Positions 21,790 to 32,363 of a DNA stretch of 64,000 nt are shown one piece after another. The notes under the pieces are model-generated. The model did no database searches, had not been told where the DNA came from, and worked only from the letters and a program-made list of their open reading frames with translations. The stretch comes from Lumbricus rubellus (Eukaryota; Annelida; Clitellata; Crassiclitellata; Lumbricidae). The position numbers and the translations under genes are program-made. The DNA lies in the NCBI GenBank assembly GCA_945859605.1, contig OX243816.1, forward strand, positions 23,642,620 to 23,706,619, read 5' to 3'. Within the stretch, counting starts at the first letter, position 1; each line of letters opens with the position of its first letter.

Positions 21790-22030
21790 AATAATATAAA
21801 TAATATCTTTTCTTTAATTAAACGCCTGCAAGACGCACTGCGCTTTACATTTACAAGTTATGCAGTAATCTTAATTAAACTTAACTACAAACTGAGCAGA
21901 CAGCTTTGCAATTACAATGGCGCTAATAGCAGCCTACAAATCAAATCCGCCCAATGGGGGCTCGAACCTGCTACCTCTCGCATTCTTGGCCAGCGTGTTA
22001 ACCATTACTCTACTGCCCCCCTCCCCCCCC
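21790..22030 (-). mobile_element. tRNA-derived SINE
   Basis: On the minus strand a tRNA-like head (about 22025-21945) has TAATGGTTAACACG in the A-box position and a B box GGTTCGAGCCC at 21968-21958. An AT-rich body follows. The head does not fold into an evidently complete tRNA. Confidence 0.55.
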
Positions 22031-22744
22031 CAGCAGACAGCTTTGCATTTACAGCAAAATATAGCTGAAAAATAAAAAACTTAACCTTAGCTGGTCAGTT
22101 GATATATTAGAAATAAAGTAAACGGTATTATTTATCATTTTTTCTTTCATTCCCTGCCCAGATTGTGGGAGAAAATTATAATGTACGCACAGTTACTCCA
22201 AACTATACGGTCCCAGAGAAGTCTGATTTTGACGTTGAAGACAATTCTACAACAAGATTTTGAATGACAAGATGTGTGAGCAGAAAAAAGTGCAGAATTT
22301 TTTCCAGACATCATGAAAAAAACCATTTACCAAATATTTTGAAATCTGAAGGAAATATAATTTTTTTGTATTTATAGCACATGCGTAGAGGAAAGTTGAA
22401 CAAACCGCTGCTAAAGTACAAACACATGAACTTCTAATATCTGTATTAGTTTAGTCATAAGGTAAACATCATTCTTTAGCATTTTATCCCTTTCAATCAT
22501 CATGTCAAGGTTTTGGGGGATATCTTTTGGGGACATAATGTTACCTCAAACTCTACTCCCCAAAAATCTTCTATATATATATATTATATTTCATGTTCAA
22601 GTCAATTTACAAACTATTTTCAGTGACAACATAAGTATGTCGTGTGAGCATAAAAAATTGCAGAAATTATTTTCAAACAGAACAAAAACATTGCCTACAA
22701 AGTGCAGAACACCAACATTGTAAATTAGGTGCATTATAATGAAC

Positions 22745-23190
22745 CAATTTTTCAAACATCTCGCCATTGCCATGTGATGACATTCTATGTCTTAGTTACT
22801 ACAATGAGGACAAATTTAATCACCTACCGATCTGATGGCAATGTGAACTGGGAGACATTAAGTGACTTGCAGTAATGTTTTGGTATCGATAGAAGTTGAA
22901 TCATAGTATTCAAAATACTTGTACCTCAATAACATTTACACTAGCAATTTTTTGTACATTTCTGCTGATGTTCAGCCCAAGCTTCTGCTGTCTGATGTAG
23001 AAATTATGCACTTCATGATAAAATTTGAAATGAAGTGATGAAGTGCTGATCAACACTTTAAAATAATCATGGTTAATTGTTATATTAAAACATTCCCAGC
23101 AGCAGGACACTGTTTTGAACAAAACTGCCGCAGAATTGAGTTTAAAGCCTTCATTAAGTATTTAATAAACCTATTGATTTTAAGATACTG
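22745..23190. repeat. Tandem duplication, copy 1
   Basis: This is a block of about 440 bp starting ACCAATTTTTCAAACATCT near 22743. It recurs at 23608-24050 with few differences, including the final TTTTAAGATACTGCA. The spacer of about 420 bp contains a LINE relic tail. Confidence 0.75.
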
Positions 23191-23194
23191 CAGA

Positions 23195-23340
23195 TTTAAG
23201 CCCAGACCACTCATGCATTCAGGTTGCAATGTCAGACTAATTGTTCGCCTAACAAAACCACCATTGGTCTTCAACAGTCTTCCTACCACCCTGCGAGCGG
23301 CTGACTGACTCCTTCAAATCTGGACTAGAGGCATTTATTT
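23195..23340 (+). pseudogene. LINE 3' tail relic
   Basis: The plus strand reads NSLPTTLRAAD and, after a frameshift, DSFKSGLEAFILQ, the pattern that closes many CR1-like ORF2 proteins. It is a short dead fragment. Confidence 0.5.
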
Positions 23341-23607
23341 TGCAGGGCCTATCCTGTTGTTAGTATAGTATGTAAGGTGCAGATGTAACTGTTGCGGCGC
23401 CATAGAAATCATTATTATTGTTATTGGACTTCTATAAAACAATTGACATTATCTCTTCATCATAAGGATCGACATTTGCATCGGACAATTGCCAGGGACA
23501 AACACACGTACCCACTACCCACCTTCTCCTTATAAACACAGATTGCTTTCAGAGTGCATTACATTTTAAATAATACTTTTAGAGTCATTTTATTTCTATC
23601 AGGTAAC

Positions 23608-24050
23608 CAATTTTTCAAACATCTTGCCATTGCCATGTGATGACATTCTATGTCTTAGTTACTACAATGAGGACAAATTTCATCACCTACCGGTCTGATG
23701 GCAATGTGAACTGGGAGACATTGAGTGACTTGCAGTAATGTTTTGGTATCGATAGAAGTTGAATCATAGTATTAAAAATACTTGTACCTCAATAACATTT
23801 ACACTAGCAATTTTTTTACATTTCTGCTGATGTTCAGCCCAAGCTTAGAACTGCTGTCCGACGTAGAAATTATGCACTTCATGATAAAATTTGACATGAC
23901 GTGCTGATCAACGCTTTAAAATAATCATGGTTAATTGTTATATTAAAAAATTCCCAGCAGCAGGACACTATTTTGAACAAAATTGCCGCTGAGTTGATTT
24001 TAAAGCCATTTAAGCATTTAATATACTTATTGATTTTAAGATACTGCATC
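23608..24050. repeat. Tandem duplication, copy 2
   Basis: This is the near-identical partner of 22745-23190, differing by small indels (for example around 23845 and 23895). Confidence 0.75.
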
Positions 24051-24170
24051 TTGATTCTTTTCTCCATTCAATTATACTTTTTTACTTTCTACTTTTTATT
24101 AACATTTATGTAAAGTTGCCCATTATTTGGGCAAACCATTGCTAACTATGCCGAATGCTGACTGTATATA

Positions 24171-25567
24171 CAGGGTGGCTCAAAAAAAAATGTACCACCG
24201 GATAAAATGCAATATCTTTGCAACCGATTGCAATTTTTCTCCGAAAATTTTCCAATTTGAAGGGGAATGAATTTCCAACAATCCCTGAAAGTTTCACTGA
24301 AAACTTTTTATGTTGGCAAAAGTTACAGCTGTTTAAACTTTGATTTTGGTTTTTTCAAATTTCCGTGGAAAAATTAACGTCAATTCTTGATTTCCATGTC
24401 AAATGATATCACTTTTCACTACGGCCTCAGAAATACGTTTTGCAGTTTATTGTGGGGTATGATGCGAGTGTCCACTCCCTGCTTTAATACGAGCTCGAAT
24501 TCTTTTTGTGAAGCTTAGTATGGCCTTGTTGATCGAGTCCTGCGGCAACTGGTCCCACATTAGCAGCAGGACTTCCTTCAGCTAGCCAATGTTCTCCAAC
24601 TCGGGATGAAATGTCTTGCAGCATAGCTTCCCAGACGTGGTAAGCAAGAGGGCTAAGGTCTGGCGATGTTGTTAGTCACCTTTGCCAATAAATTTACTGG
24701 AGTGGATTGCAAAAATAAGGTAGCGTCATCATAATCAGCCTTGCCGTGCGAGCAAGCAGGCGCACTGTTCTGCTGGAAAATAAAACGAGATGTTAGAGCT
24801 CACCTGGTCTTCAATGAGTCTGGGTAAGAGAGTTCAGCGATGAGTTTGACATTTAGCCTACTGAGTGGGATTAAATGCAGTCTTTTCTGGCACCCGTGAC
24901 ACATGCCAGCAAATCTGATGCTGAAACCACGATGTGCTTTGCAAACTTGACCCTTTCGATTACCAAGCGAATTTCTTGAAAATCGTACTTTTTCCATCAG
25001 ACCAAGCGACCACTTCCTGCCTCGCTTCCAACATCTGATCTTCGTTACATAAACATGTTCACAGATAGCCTTCAATATGCTCAGGCTCCACTTTTCACTG
25101 GGTATTTTGCTATGATTACGCGATGTCCCAGTCTCTGTTCACGCAGCGTCCGAGTTTCCATTTTATCTTCCGCAGAAACTTTGCCCATGACGTTCAGTAA
25201 TGAATTCACGAATTGAGTCCATAATCTATAAAATATCACTAAATACCAACAGTTTTCTGCATAAACAGCTTCTTTACAGCTCTTAGTGAGGTCGTAGGAC
25301 ATCATCATCATTTCTTATGATGTAATTTGCAAAAAATCTTAATGAAATCTCATTGTATTGGAACTTTATTCTCCGGATTTTTGAAAAAACAAAATTTTAA
25401 GTTTGAACAGCTGTATCTTTTGCAAACAAGAAAATTTTCAAGCGAAACTTTCAGGGATTGTTGGAAATTCATTCCCCTACAAATTGGGAAATTTTCGGAG
25501 AACAATGTCAATCGGTTGCGAAGTTATCGCATTTTGTCCGGTGGTACATTTTTTTTGAGCCACCCTG
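24171..25567 (-). mobile_element. Tc1/mariner-type element 1 with transposase relic
   Basis: The ends CAGGGTGGCTCAAAAAAAAA and its inverse, flanked by TA, have TIRs of about 140 bp. On the minus strand a broken transposase is visible. Near 24800-25075 it has LHLIPLSRLNVKLIAELSYP, followed by FIFQQNSAPA (around 24790-24750), SPDLSPLAYHVWEAM near 24660-24620, then INKAI and KRIRARIKAG near 24540-24480. These correspond to the DDE domain C-terminal half of mariner transposases. Stops and frameshifts make it inactive. Confidence 0.8.
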
Positions 25568-25571
25568 TATA

Positions 25572-26723
25572 CAGGGTGGGCCATAAAAAAGTAACCCCTA
25601 CGGTTTTTAGTTCATATCTTGGCCAAACATAAGAATTTTTAAATGAAACTTTGCAGTCTTAAAGGCAATTCATATTTACGTACAATAGTCAAATTTCAAT
25701 AACAAATTTCAAAGACAACTGAGGCCACCCACCGTTTTTTGACGATTCAAAAACGAAACGCTAAACAAACTAGGTTTTTTGCCAATTATCTTAGCCAAAA
25801 GTAAGAATTTCGAAGTGAAATTTTTCAGGCTAAAGGCCAATTCATATTTACACACGATGTCCAAATTTCATCAAAATAATTCATAGGGAACAAAAGTTAT
25901 GCCACTTTTAGTGAGGTCACCCACCGTTTTTGACGATTCAAAAACGAAACGCAACAAAAAGTAACAAAAACGTGATTTTATTAAGTCTCATCTCCTCAAA
26001 TAACCGTTGTTAAATGTACTTGGTAGTACTTCACTACTTGTGTTCAATGTGCCCACCACCAGTGCCAACACTTCTTTTGAGTCTCTTTGCAAAGTTCTTG
26101 ATGGACCTGTTGATTAATCTGAGAGATTCCTTATTTACCAATTTGATTGTCATCTTGCTAAGTGACTTCTCAGTGACGTGCAGCTACGCTGGTACCCTGT
26201 TTCTTTTTAGATAGTAATAATAATGATCATCTGACAATATCAAGGCTATTTGATAACAATTATTTGAAGTGAGACTTAATAAATTGTGTTTTTGCTACTT
26301 TTTGGTGCGTTACCCTTCTGAATCGTCAAAAAACGGTGGGGGCCTCACTGAATGTGGTATAACTTTTTTTCTGTTTGAAATATTTTGATTAAATCTGGCC
26401 AGTATGTGTAGATATGAATTGTCGTTAAGCCTGTAGAACTTCATCTCGATATTCTTACTTCTGACCAAGATATTGGCCAGAATAATTAAACTGGTTTTTG
26501 TTACTTTTTATTGCGTGGCATTTTTGAATCGTCAAAAAACGGTGAGTGGCCTCACTAAAAGTTATAAAACTTTCGTTCTGTTCGAAATATTTTGATGAAA
26601 TCTTGCCATCATGTGTAAATATGAATTGTCTTTAAGCCTGTAAAATTTCATTTCGAAATTCTTACTTCTGGCCAAGATATGGGCAAAAAACCTTAGGGGG
26701 TTACTTTTTTATGGCCCACCCTG
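25572..26723 (-). mobile_element. Tc1/mariner-type foldback element 2
   Basis: The ends CAGGGTGGGCCATAAAAAAG and its inverse are flanked by TA. Each arm is about 400 bp and contains two related blocks with CACCCACCGTTTTT and GACGATTCAAAAACGAAACG. The centre keeps the transposase C-terminus on the minus strand (26034-26130): KNFAKRLKRSVGTGGGHIEH and a stop, the GGGH-type ending of mariner transposases. Confidence 0.8.
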
Positions 26724-26866
26724 TATAGTCAGCATTTGGCATAGTTAGCAATGGCTTGATAGTCTAGTCAGTGGTCTCAAACATGTGGCCTGTGGAATTG
26801 ATTACCTGGTAATGCAGTCCGCGACAGCCACCTGGATTTAAAAAAAAGACTTGGGTTGCATGGGAA

Positions 26867-27677
26867 CAGTAGCGGATCCAGAACTCTTTCAAGGGGGGGG
26901 GCCAAAAATATTTGATCTTGGGACAGGGAACAAAATCGTCGTTGGTCGCCCCAAAAGTTGATGGAAAAAAGTACTTTTCAACCGCCAAAAAAAGTTGATG
27001 ACCTTTTTTTAGTCATCGGTCTTTGGATGATGAAAAAAGTACTTTTCATCCGCCAAAAAGTTGATGTTTTTTTAGTCCTCCACTAGAAAACCAAAAGCCA
27101 CGTCCAATGCAATTTTTTATGGGGGCCAATATGCCATGACACCATGGGCGCCCGCAGAAAATTTTGCAGGAGGGGGCAAACATTTTACCGTGGTCACGGT
27201 TACATTTTTCAGTGACAAAAGCATGCTAAATACAGCGCTGGAAATTAGAAACACTGGTATTTTTTCAAAGACTTTTTTAATGCAAATTTCTCGGTTTCAT
27301 TTTGTGTATTATTTTTGTAAAAAATTGGTTAAAAATCCAAAAGTAGATGTTAAAAAGTAGGTCCATGAAGGGCACTATATTATATATAATTATATATTTA
27401 TTTCTATAGAGATTTCTAAACGTAAATTTATCACTTTCACGTGTGTATCATTCGTATGATTAGTGTTTTAATGCGAAAAAATTTGTTAAAAACTCAAAAG
27501 TAGTAGTTAAAAAATAAGTTTCACTTTTCCAGGGGGGGCAAGTGCCCCCCCTTGCCCCTATGTGCGGGCGCCCATGCATGACACCCCTATTCCTAATTTC
27601 AAACCTAATGGGGGGCACATCCCATGGCAGTTTTAAATGGGGGGCCAAGGCCGGATTGCCCCCTGGATCCGCCCCTG
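26867..27677. mobile_element. hAT-type MITE, TSD catgggaa
   Basis: The ends are CAGTAGCGGATCCAGAA and, inverted, CAGGGGCGGATCCAGGG. The TSD catgggaa is at 26859-26866 and 27678-27685. It contains GTTGATGACC followed by TTTTTTAGTCATC near 26996, a palindrome shared with the sister copy at 32916-36505. A second hAT MITE (27143-27576) sits inside. Confidence 0.88.
27143..27576. mobile_element. Nested hAT-type MITE, TSD catgacac
   Basis: The ends are CATGGGCGCCCGCA at both sides, inverted. The 8-bp duplication catgacac is at 27135-27142 and 27577-27584. The 434-bp element carries no gene. Confidence 0.85.
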
Positions 27678-27939
27678 CATGGGAATACTGACCTTCGTGT
27701 ACAAAAGACGAGATCCTGCGTGGCCGAGTGACAACCAACCGGAAACCATACACACTACACAGTCTACACAGAGCCGTGTGTCTGAGCAAAAGTGACATCA
27801 TTAATTAAAAACTCCCATCTATTTGGCGCTGACTGTAAAGTATAAAATTTGAACTTTTATCCTTTAGTTTTGTAATCTTTAGGGAAGGCTCCGCGGGCCA
27901 GAAAGAAATTGTCGGCGGGCCAGCTCTTTGACACCCCTG

Positions 27940-28384
27940 CTTTACAACCAACCTGCCAATGTGTTTTTTTCTTAATCAATTTCACTCCATCAAATAATAA
28001 AGAGCTCGAGAATTATTTTATGAACAATATTGCAGTTGCTGCTAATGTTCTTCATCTTCAATTTCTGACTTCACAAGACAGACCACCTCATTCACTGTTT
28101 CTGGGGAAAATAATTCAACCCCTGTGTCTGAATCTGACAAATCCTGAAACAGATCAATAACCTTTATGTAGCACATGTTCAAGCAACTGCTTAATTGTAA
28201 AGTTGGATGATTTGATTGATTCTGAATGATGATCTCACAGTTTAAATATTGTCAGTGTATGGACGTAGCAACGTTCCTTTCACTCTTGTATTTGTAAGTA
28301 CTGTCTTAAATGACAACATTTACAACATACTTCATAGTTAGACGCAGTCATTAACAGTTATTTAGATAAAGGATAGATAATTGT
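27940..28384. other. Non-coding stretch, nothing recognised
   Basis: An 83-codon frame at 27909-28160 shows no motif. I see no repeats or exons. Confidence 0.3.
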
Positions 28385-28910
28385 AATTGAACATTTTTAT
28401 AGCGCCGCTCACAGAGTCAGTGACGACTCTACTCAGAGGCGCTCTCTGCACTAACTAGCTGAAATGATGTTAAGTTAACAGTCATAGCGAGCAAAAAATA
28501 ACAACAAGTTGCAAAACAAAACACAGTTAGCTGAAAGAGTCACCGGTGGCAAGCCCTCGCAAACACGTAGAGTTGACCATCAGATTCCCGTAGAGCTGGT
28601 AGATGGCGTGGTTGATCAGAGTCTCTGGTAGGTGGTAGATGACTCCCGTCCGGTTAATCGTTGAAGCTCCAGCAAGGATGCGCGTAGTAGAAGGCATTCG
28701 TCGCTTGTCGGTCGGTAGTTGGAAGCGCCGCCGTTGACAGCTGCAGTCGAGGTCAGTCCATGCTCTGACCCGCGTGAGCCGTCCTCCGGCGATGTAAATA
28801 CCGGCTAGCAGCGGCGTACACGCACGGCGTATGGTACGACTCGGCTGTGCTGTCTGTGCATCATAGGGATGGTCGCTGATGCACTAACGTGGCCAACGCG
28901 ACTTACAACA
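28385..28910 (-). repeat. GC-rich block with LINE/SINE-like 3' end
   Basis: The block is clearly more GC-rich than its surroundings. At its left end TATAGCGCC and CTACTCAGAGGCGCTC resemble, inverted, the tail of the tRNA SINEs at 52267 and 52978 (GAGTAG...GGCGC). It looks like a minus-strand retroelement whose class I cannot name. Confidence 0.4.
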
Positions 28911-29640
28911 AAAACCCTCTAACCAGCGCAAAATCCTTGAGAAATCCAACGAAAAGTCCAGTACGCGAGTCTAGAAGCAGAAAACTCCAAACTGGCTGAA
29001 ACAACTGTGAAAATTCTGCGTTTTGATGAAATAGTCCGTCGAAATGACAGAGAGGTCGATAAACGACCACATGGCCGCTGACCTGCGCAGAGTCACCATA
29101 CAGCATATTACACAGATCTCTGGCACAATAATTGGAAAACAAAGGTCAGGAACAGATGATGAATAAAGAACAGCTTTAAACAGATCAATTTTTAGAAGAA
29201 CACAAATGTCCAAGTGCAAACAACAATCAGAAGCAGTACTCAAATACGTAATTGGGATGGCAACATTAGCCGGATAGATGCTCAGTCTTTACCAAACATT
29301 TGAACTTGTTGAATGTATTATCTGGCATTTAATTAAAATGATGACACATTATTGTACACAATGTTTATGATTCTGATTCTTTGGTTTAAGTTTTTGCAAC
29401 ACAGATTGTCAAATGCAATATTGTGTAATATTACACTACACACAGAACCACAGTTTTGAAGCAATCGGCCCCAATCCTTCGCAGAGGCCCGACCCGAAGC
29501 AGGTCATTGGGGGCAGCGAATCTCTGCCACCATGGGGGCCAGGGTGAGGGGGCAAAAACCCTTATTTTTCACTACTTTTTCAGCTGTTGCCATGCATAGT
29601 TTCACACTTATTCACCTGAAACGTTACAACTACACAGATT
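28911..29640. other. Non-coding stretch, nothing recognised
   Basis: Overlapping minus-strand frames of 79 and 90 codons at 28903-29243 have no family motifs. No TIR or tandem repeat was seen. Confidence 0.3.
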
Positions 29641-29661
29641 TTTACACGGGGCACCTCACCT

Positions 29662-29708
29662 CCACCAAACACATCTCGGCCCTGCAGGCCGAGGTGTGTG
29701 TTTGGTGG
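29662..29708. repeat. Perfect-stem hairpin
   Basis: CCACCAAACACA...CTCGGCC and its inverse GGCCGAG...TGTTTGGTGG are separated by CTGCA. The arms are about 20 bp with one or two bulges. Confidence 0.8.
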
Positions 29709-29868
29709 GGGGGAGAAAAAATTTTTCCCAAAAGGGTGGGAGTGGGGGAGACAATTTTTTGGGAGGCAGGGAGAGAGGAAGGGTAGGTTGGGTGGATGGG
29801 ATTGGCGGGGAAACGGGCCGAATCCTAAAATTCCTGGGCAACAATTCCTGGTGCCCCAGCTAGTAGTT
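29709..29868 (-). repeat. Short copy of the CCCGGG-head dispersed repeat
   Basis: Read inverted from 29868, the sequence gives CTACTAGCTGGGGCACC and then GAATTTTAGGATTCGGCCC. The second part matches the copy at 63444-63720. Confidence 0.5.
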
Positions 29869-30399
29869 TATATATTTAGTGAGCAATTTACAGCAAAGAT
29901 AACCAAGATAATAAAAGCAATGACATTAGAGACCATATCAAATATCAGCAAAGCTTCAGATTACTGGAAGTCCCAAACTATATTGGCAGGCACAAATCAG
30001 CATCATGTGTGATCATTAATTAATAAGTAAACCACTGCTTGGCAAGTGGAAAACCACTGCAATGATCAGTCCTTCCTATCATGATTACATATAGACAAGA
30101 AAATCACGGATATCAGGGTAACAATCGATTTTTGCTGATTGCCCAACTCTAGGGATGTATGAGTTTCTCCCGATCACTATGGAAGACATTATTAATGTAA
30201 TTGTTCTATCACTAGCAAAACTGCTCTCTTGGCATGTTTCTGACGGTTGTAGGACATTTCCCCCTGGACATTTCCCCCCCGGACAATTCCCCCTGTGCAT
30301 ACACATACATGAATGCATACATACATACATACAAACATACATACAAACGATTTATGCAAATATGTATGTATATATATGTACGTATATATGTATATATAT

Positions 30400-30490
30400 G
30401 TATGTAAGTAAGTAAGTAAGTATTTTCTTTATTACTCCACTTGCAAACGCACAATGGGACACAGAACATCATTATAATACATAGAAGTAA
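30400..30490 (-). repeat. CTTA-tailed repeat end
   Basis: GTAAGTAAGTAAGTAAGTA is followed by TTTATTACTCCACTTGC and AAACGCACAATGGGACA. The same block occurs at 54043-54125 and, diverged, at 5920 and 16140. On the minus strand it is a retroelement 3' end with an AATAAAG signal and (CTTA)n tail. Confidence 0.65.
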
Positions 30491-30496
30491 TAATCT

Positions 30497-30962
30497 ATAT
30501 AAATAAAAAATGAAACTTTCCAATAGTTCGTAAAAAATTTCTCGGTAAGTTACGCACCGATTGTTCTGAAAACTTACCAAAACCTTCCATTCCAATAGCA
30601 CCGTGTCTTAAGATTTTTTCCCCCCGAAAAACCCAATCTTTTCCACAAAAAGTGAACTTTGCAATCCGATCGACCGCCATTTGCAAATTCAACCAAACCG
30701 CAGGGTTGCCAAATTTCAGAATCGTGTTGACCCGAAACACAGTGACCAGACGAAACATGAATGAGGTCGTGTGCCGTGACGTCATAAGCGAGTCGCATAA
30801 TTTCCGTTCATTCAAAAACCAAAGCGGCCTTTCACCATTCTTGTCAGGAAGGGACGGTGTGAGGGAGGAAAGGAGCGGAGGGAGCGGGACGAAGAGGGTG
30901 GAGATGGAGGGGAGGGGAGGTCTTTTCTGCCACAGCAACGCGTGGCAGGGTACAGCTAGTAG
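30497..30962 (-). repeat. Inverted copy of the dispersed repeat at 19617
   Basis: From 30962 downward the minus strand reads CTAGCTGTACCCTGCC, then CACGCGTTGCTGTGGC and a pyrimidine-rich tract, as at 19617-20230. It is embedded in the TIR element 30245-31121. Confidence 0.6.
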
Positions 30963-31130
30963 GTAATAAAAAAACATGCAAATTAAAAATCACAAAAGTA
31001 TGTATATGCATGTATGTATGCATGCATGTATTTGTGTATGTATACGTATATGGGGGGGAAATGTCCTAGGGTGGGGGGAAATGTCCGGGGGAATTGTCCA
31101 GGCGGGAAATGTCCGGTCACCGTTTCTGAC

Positions 31131-31651
31131 GTGCCTCATGAAGGAGACGGCTCCACTGCTGGCACTTTTCATCACTCCAACATTCAATCATTTATTCGCC
31201 ATTGGCCGTTTCGTGTCCAAATTGAAGCGTGTAATGTTTAACTTGTTTAATTCAAAATCATGTCCACCAACTTGTTCCAGTTCTTTCCTAACCCTTTTCT
31301 AAAACTGACATCTATCATTCGCTATACTAGTTATAACGCCTTCTCCCATTATCCTTAAACAATTACATTCTTCCTCCTTCAAATAAGCTGGCTGAATGTT
31401 AACTGGGCTAGTGCTGGTCATCTAAAAAAGATTTGTTCAAACCCTAACATTGAGTCAGGATGGATGTCGCTGATACATTTTCAGGGAGGTAGCACCTTGA
31501 GAGTGGTTCAGGTGCATCTACAGAGTTTGAAGCAGGTAGGGAATCGTAGCAGCTGCTCGATGGGTAGAGGTAGCAATTCATCTTGCCCAAGTTAAGGTGG
31601 GCCATTCCTATTGTGTGATGCTATTGGTTTTTGATCCTCTATTGCCCCGCC
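31131..31651. other. Non-coding; possible gypsy tail
   Basis: No exon was found. A minus-strand frame near 31590-31440 might be the variable end that follows integrase in the Ty3/gypsy relic to the right, but no motif proves it. Confidence 0.25.
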
Positions 31652-32363
31652 GGTGATCGGACAAAACCCCCCTGGACAAAAACCCCCCCGGACAAAAACC
31701 CCCCTGGACAGAAACCCCCTGATTTAGCCTAGGACATTAACCCCCACGGACAATTCCCCCCCTTTGCTGGCAAAATGCAGGTAGGCCTACAATTTGTTTA
31801 AACTTAGACTAATTATCGAGTTCCCGTGCTGTGTCAACTAATTAGTGTCGTACGGGTAAACACCTGTCGCTGTCATTCAGGCGTGAACTTATAACTTGTT
31901 AGTGTCATTCAGTCACTCCGATATGAAGCTAGTACCTGTTGGTGTAATCTAAGACAGCATGAATCGTTGTCATCAATCCAGCTTCCATTTAAGAAGGAAT
32001 TTTTTCATCAATCCAGCTTCCACTTAAAAAAGAGTATTTTCATCAATCCAGCTTCTATTTGAGAAAGAGTATTTTCATCAATCCAGCTTTCATTTAGGCA
32101 AGAACATTTTCATCAATCCAACTTCTATTTAAGTAAACTTTATTTGTATCAATCCGGCTTCTATTTATATAGCGAGAATTCTTTTCATCAATCCAACTTG
32201 CGTACTTAAGGACACCGTTTTATAGTACGACAACTTATGTGCAATATATTCTACCAGGAGGGGTTATGTCCTACCCTGGGGGGGTTTCTGTCCGGGGGGT
32301 TTTTGTCCGGGGGGGTTTTTGTCCGGGGGGTTTTTTGTCCAGGGGGGGTTTTGTCCTACAACC
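31652..32363. mobile_element. TIR element with 9-bp TSD tgccccgcc and GGACAAAAACCCCC arrays
   Basis: The ends are GGTGATCGGACAAAAC and, inverted, GGTTGTAGGACAAAAC. The TSD tgccccgcc is at 31643-31651 and 32364-32372. Four or so GGACAAAAACCCCCC units stand at each end, inverted relative to each other. The core is a tandem repeat (31975-32200). It is a relative of the element at 30245-31121. Confidence 0.82.
31970..32205 (+). repeat. Tandem array of a ~37-bp unit
   Basis: About seven units occur, each with TTTTCATCAATCCAGCTTC followed by TATTTAAG-like DNA. A diverged version lies in mS31 intron 2 (3330-3565). Confidence 0.8.

Larger units (their letters stand above)
24131..26757. repeat. Inverted repeat outside the two mariner elements
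   Basis: CCATTGCTAACTATGCC at 24137-24153 and its inverse at about 26737-26753 flank the mariner pair; together with TGCTGACT the arms span about 31 bp. The pair thus seems to have landed inside an older palindromic element. Confidence 0.55.
26769..27939. mobile_element. Outer hAT-type element without matching TSD
   Basis: The ends CAGTGGTCTCAAACATGTGG and, inverted, CAGGGGTGTCAAAGAGCTGG agree at about two thirds of positions and have hAT-like character. The flanking octamers agtctagt and ctttacaa do not match, so the copy is old or rearranged. It contains the hAT element at 26867-27677. Confidence 0.45.
30245..31121. mobile_element. TIR element with 9-bp TSD gtttctgac and GGACATTTCCCCC arrays
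   Basis: The ends read GGTTGTAGGACATTTCCCCC and, inverted, GGTGACCGGACATTTCCC. The TSD gtttctgac is at 30236-30244 and 31122-31130. Each end holds three or so GGACAWTTCCCCC units. A 9-bp TSD fits Mutator-like or Merlin-like transposons. Inside are a CTTA-tailed repeat end (30400-30490) and an inverted dispersed repeat (30497-30962), plus CATA microsatellites. Confidence 0.82.

Noticed and set aside
28385..28910. A CpG-island promoter
   Set aside because: It is GC-rich, but the left end resembles a retroelement tail and no gene start is next to it.
31970..32205. A CRISPR-like array
   Set aside because: Units are contiguous, degenerate and in animal DNA inside a TIR element; there are no unique spacers.
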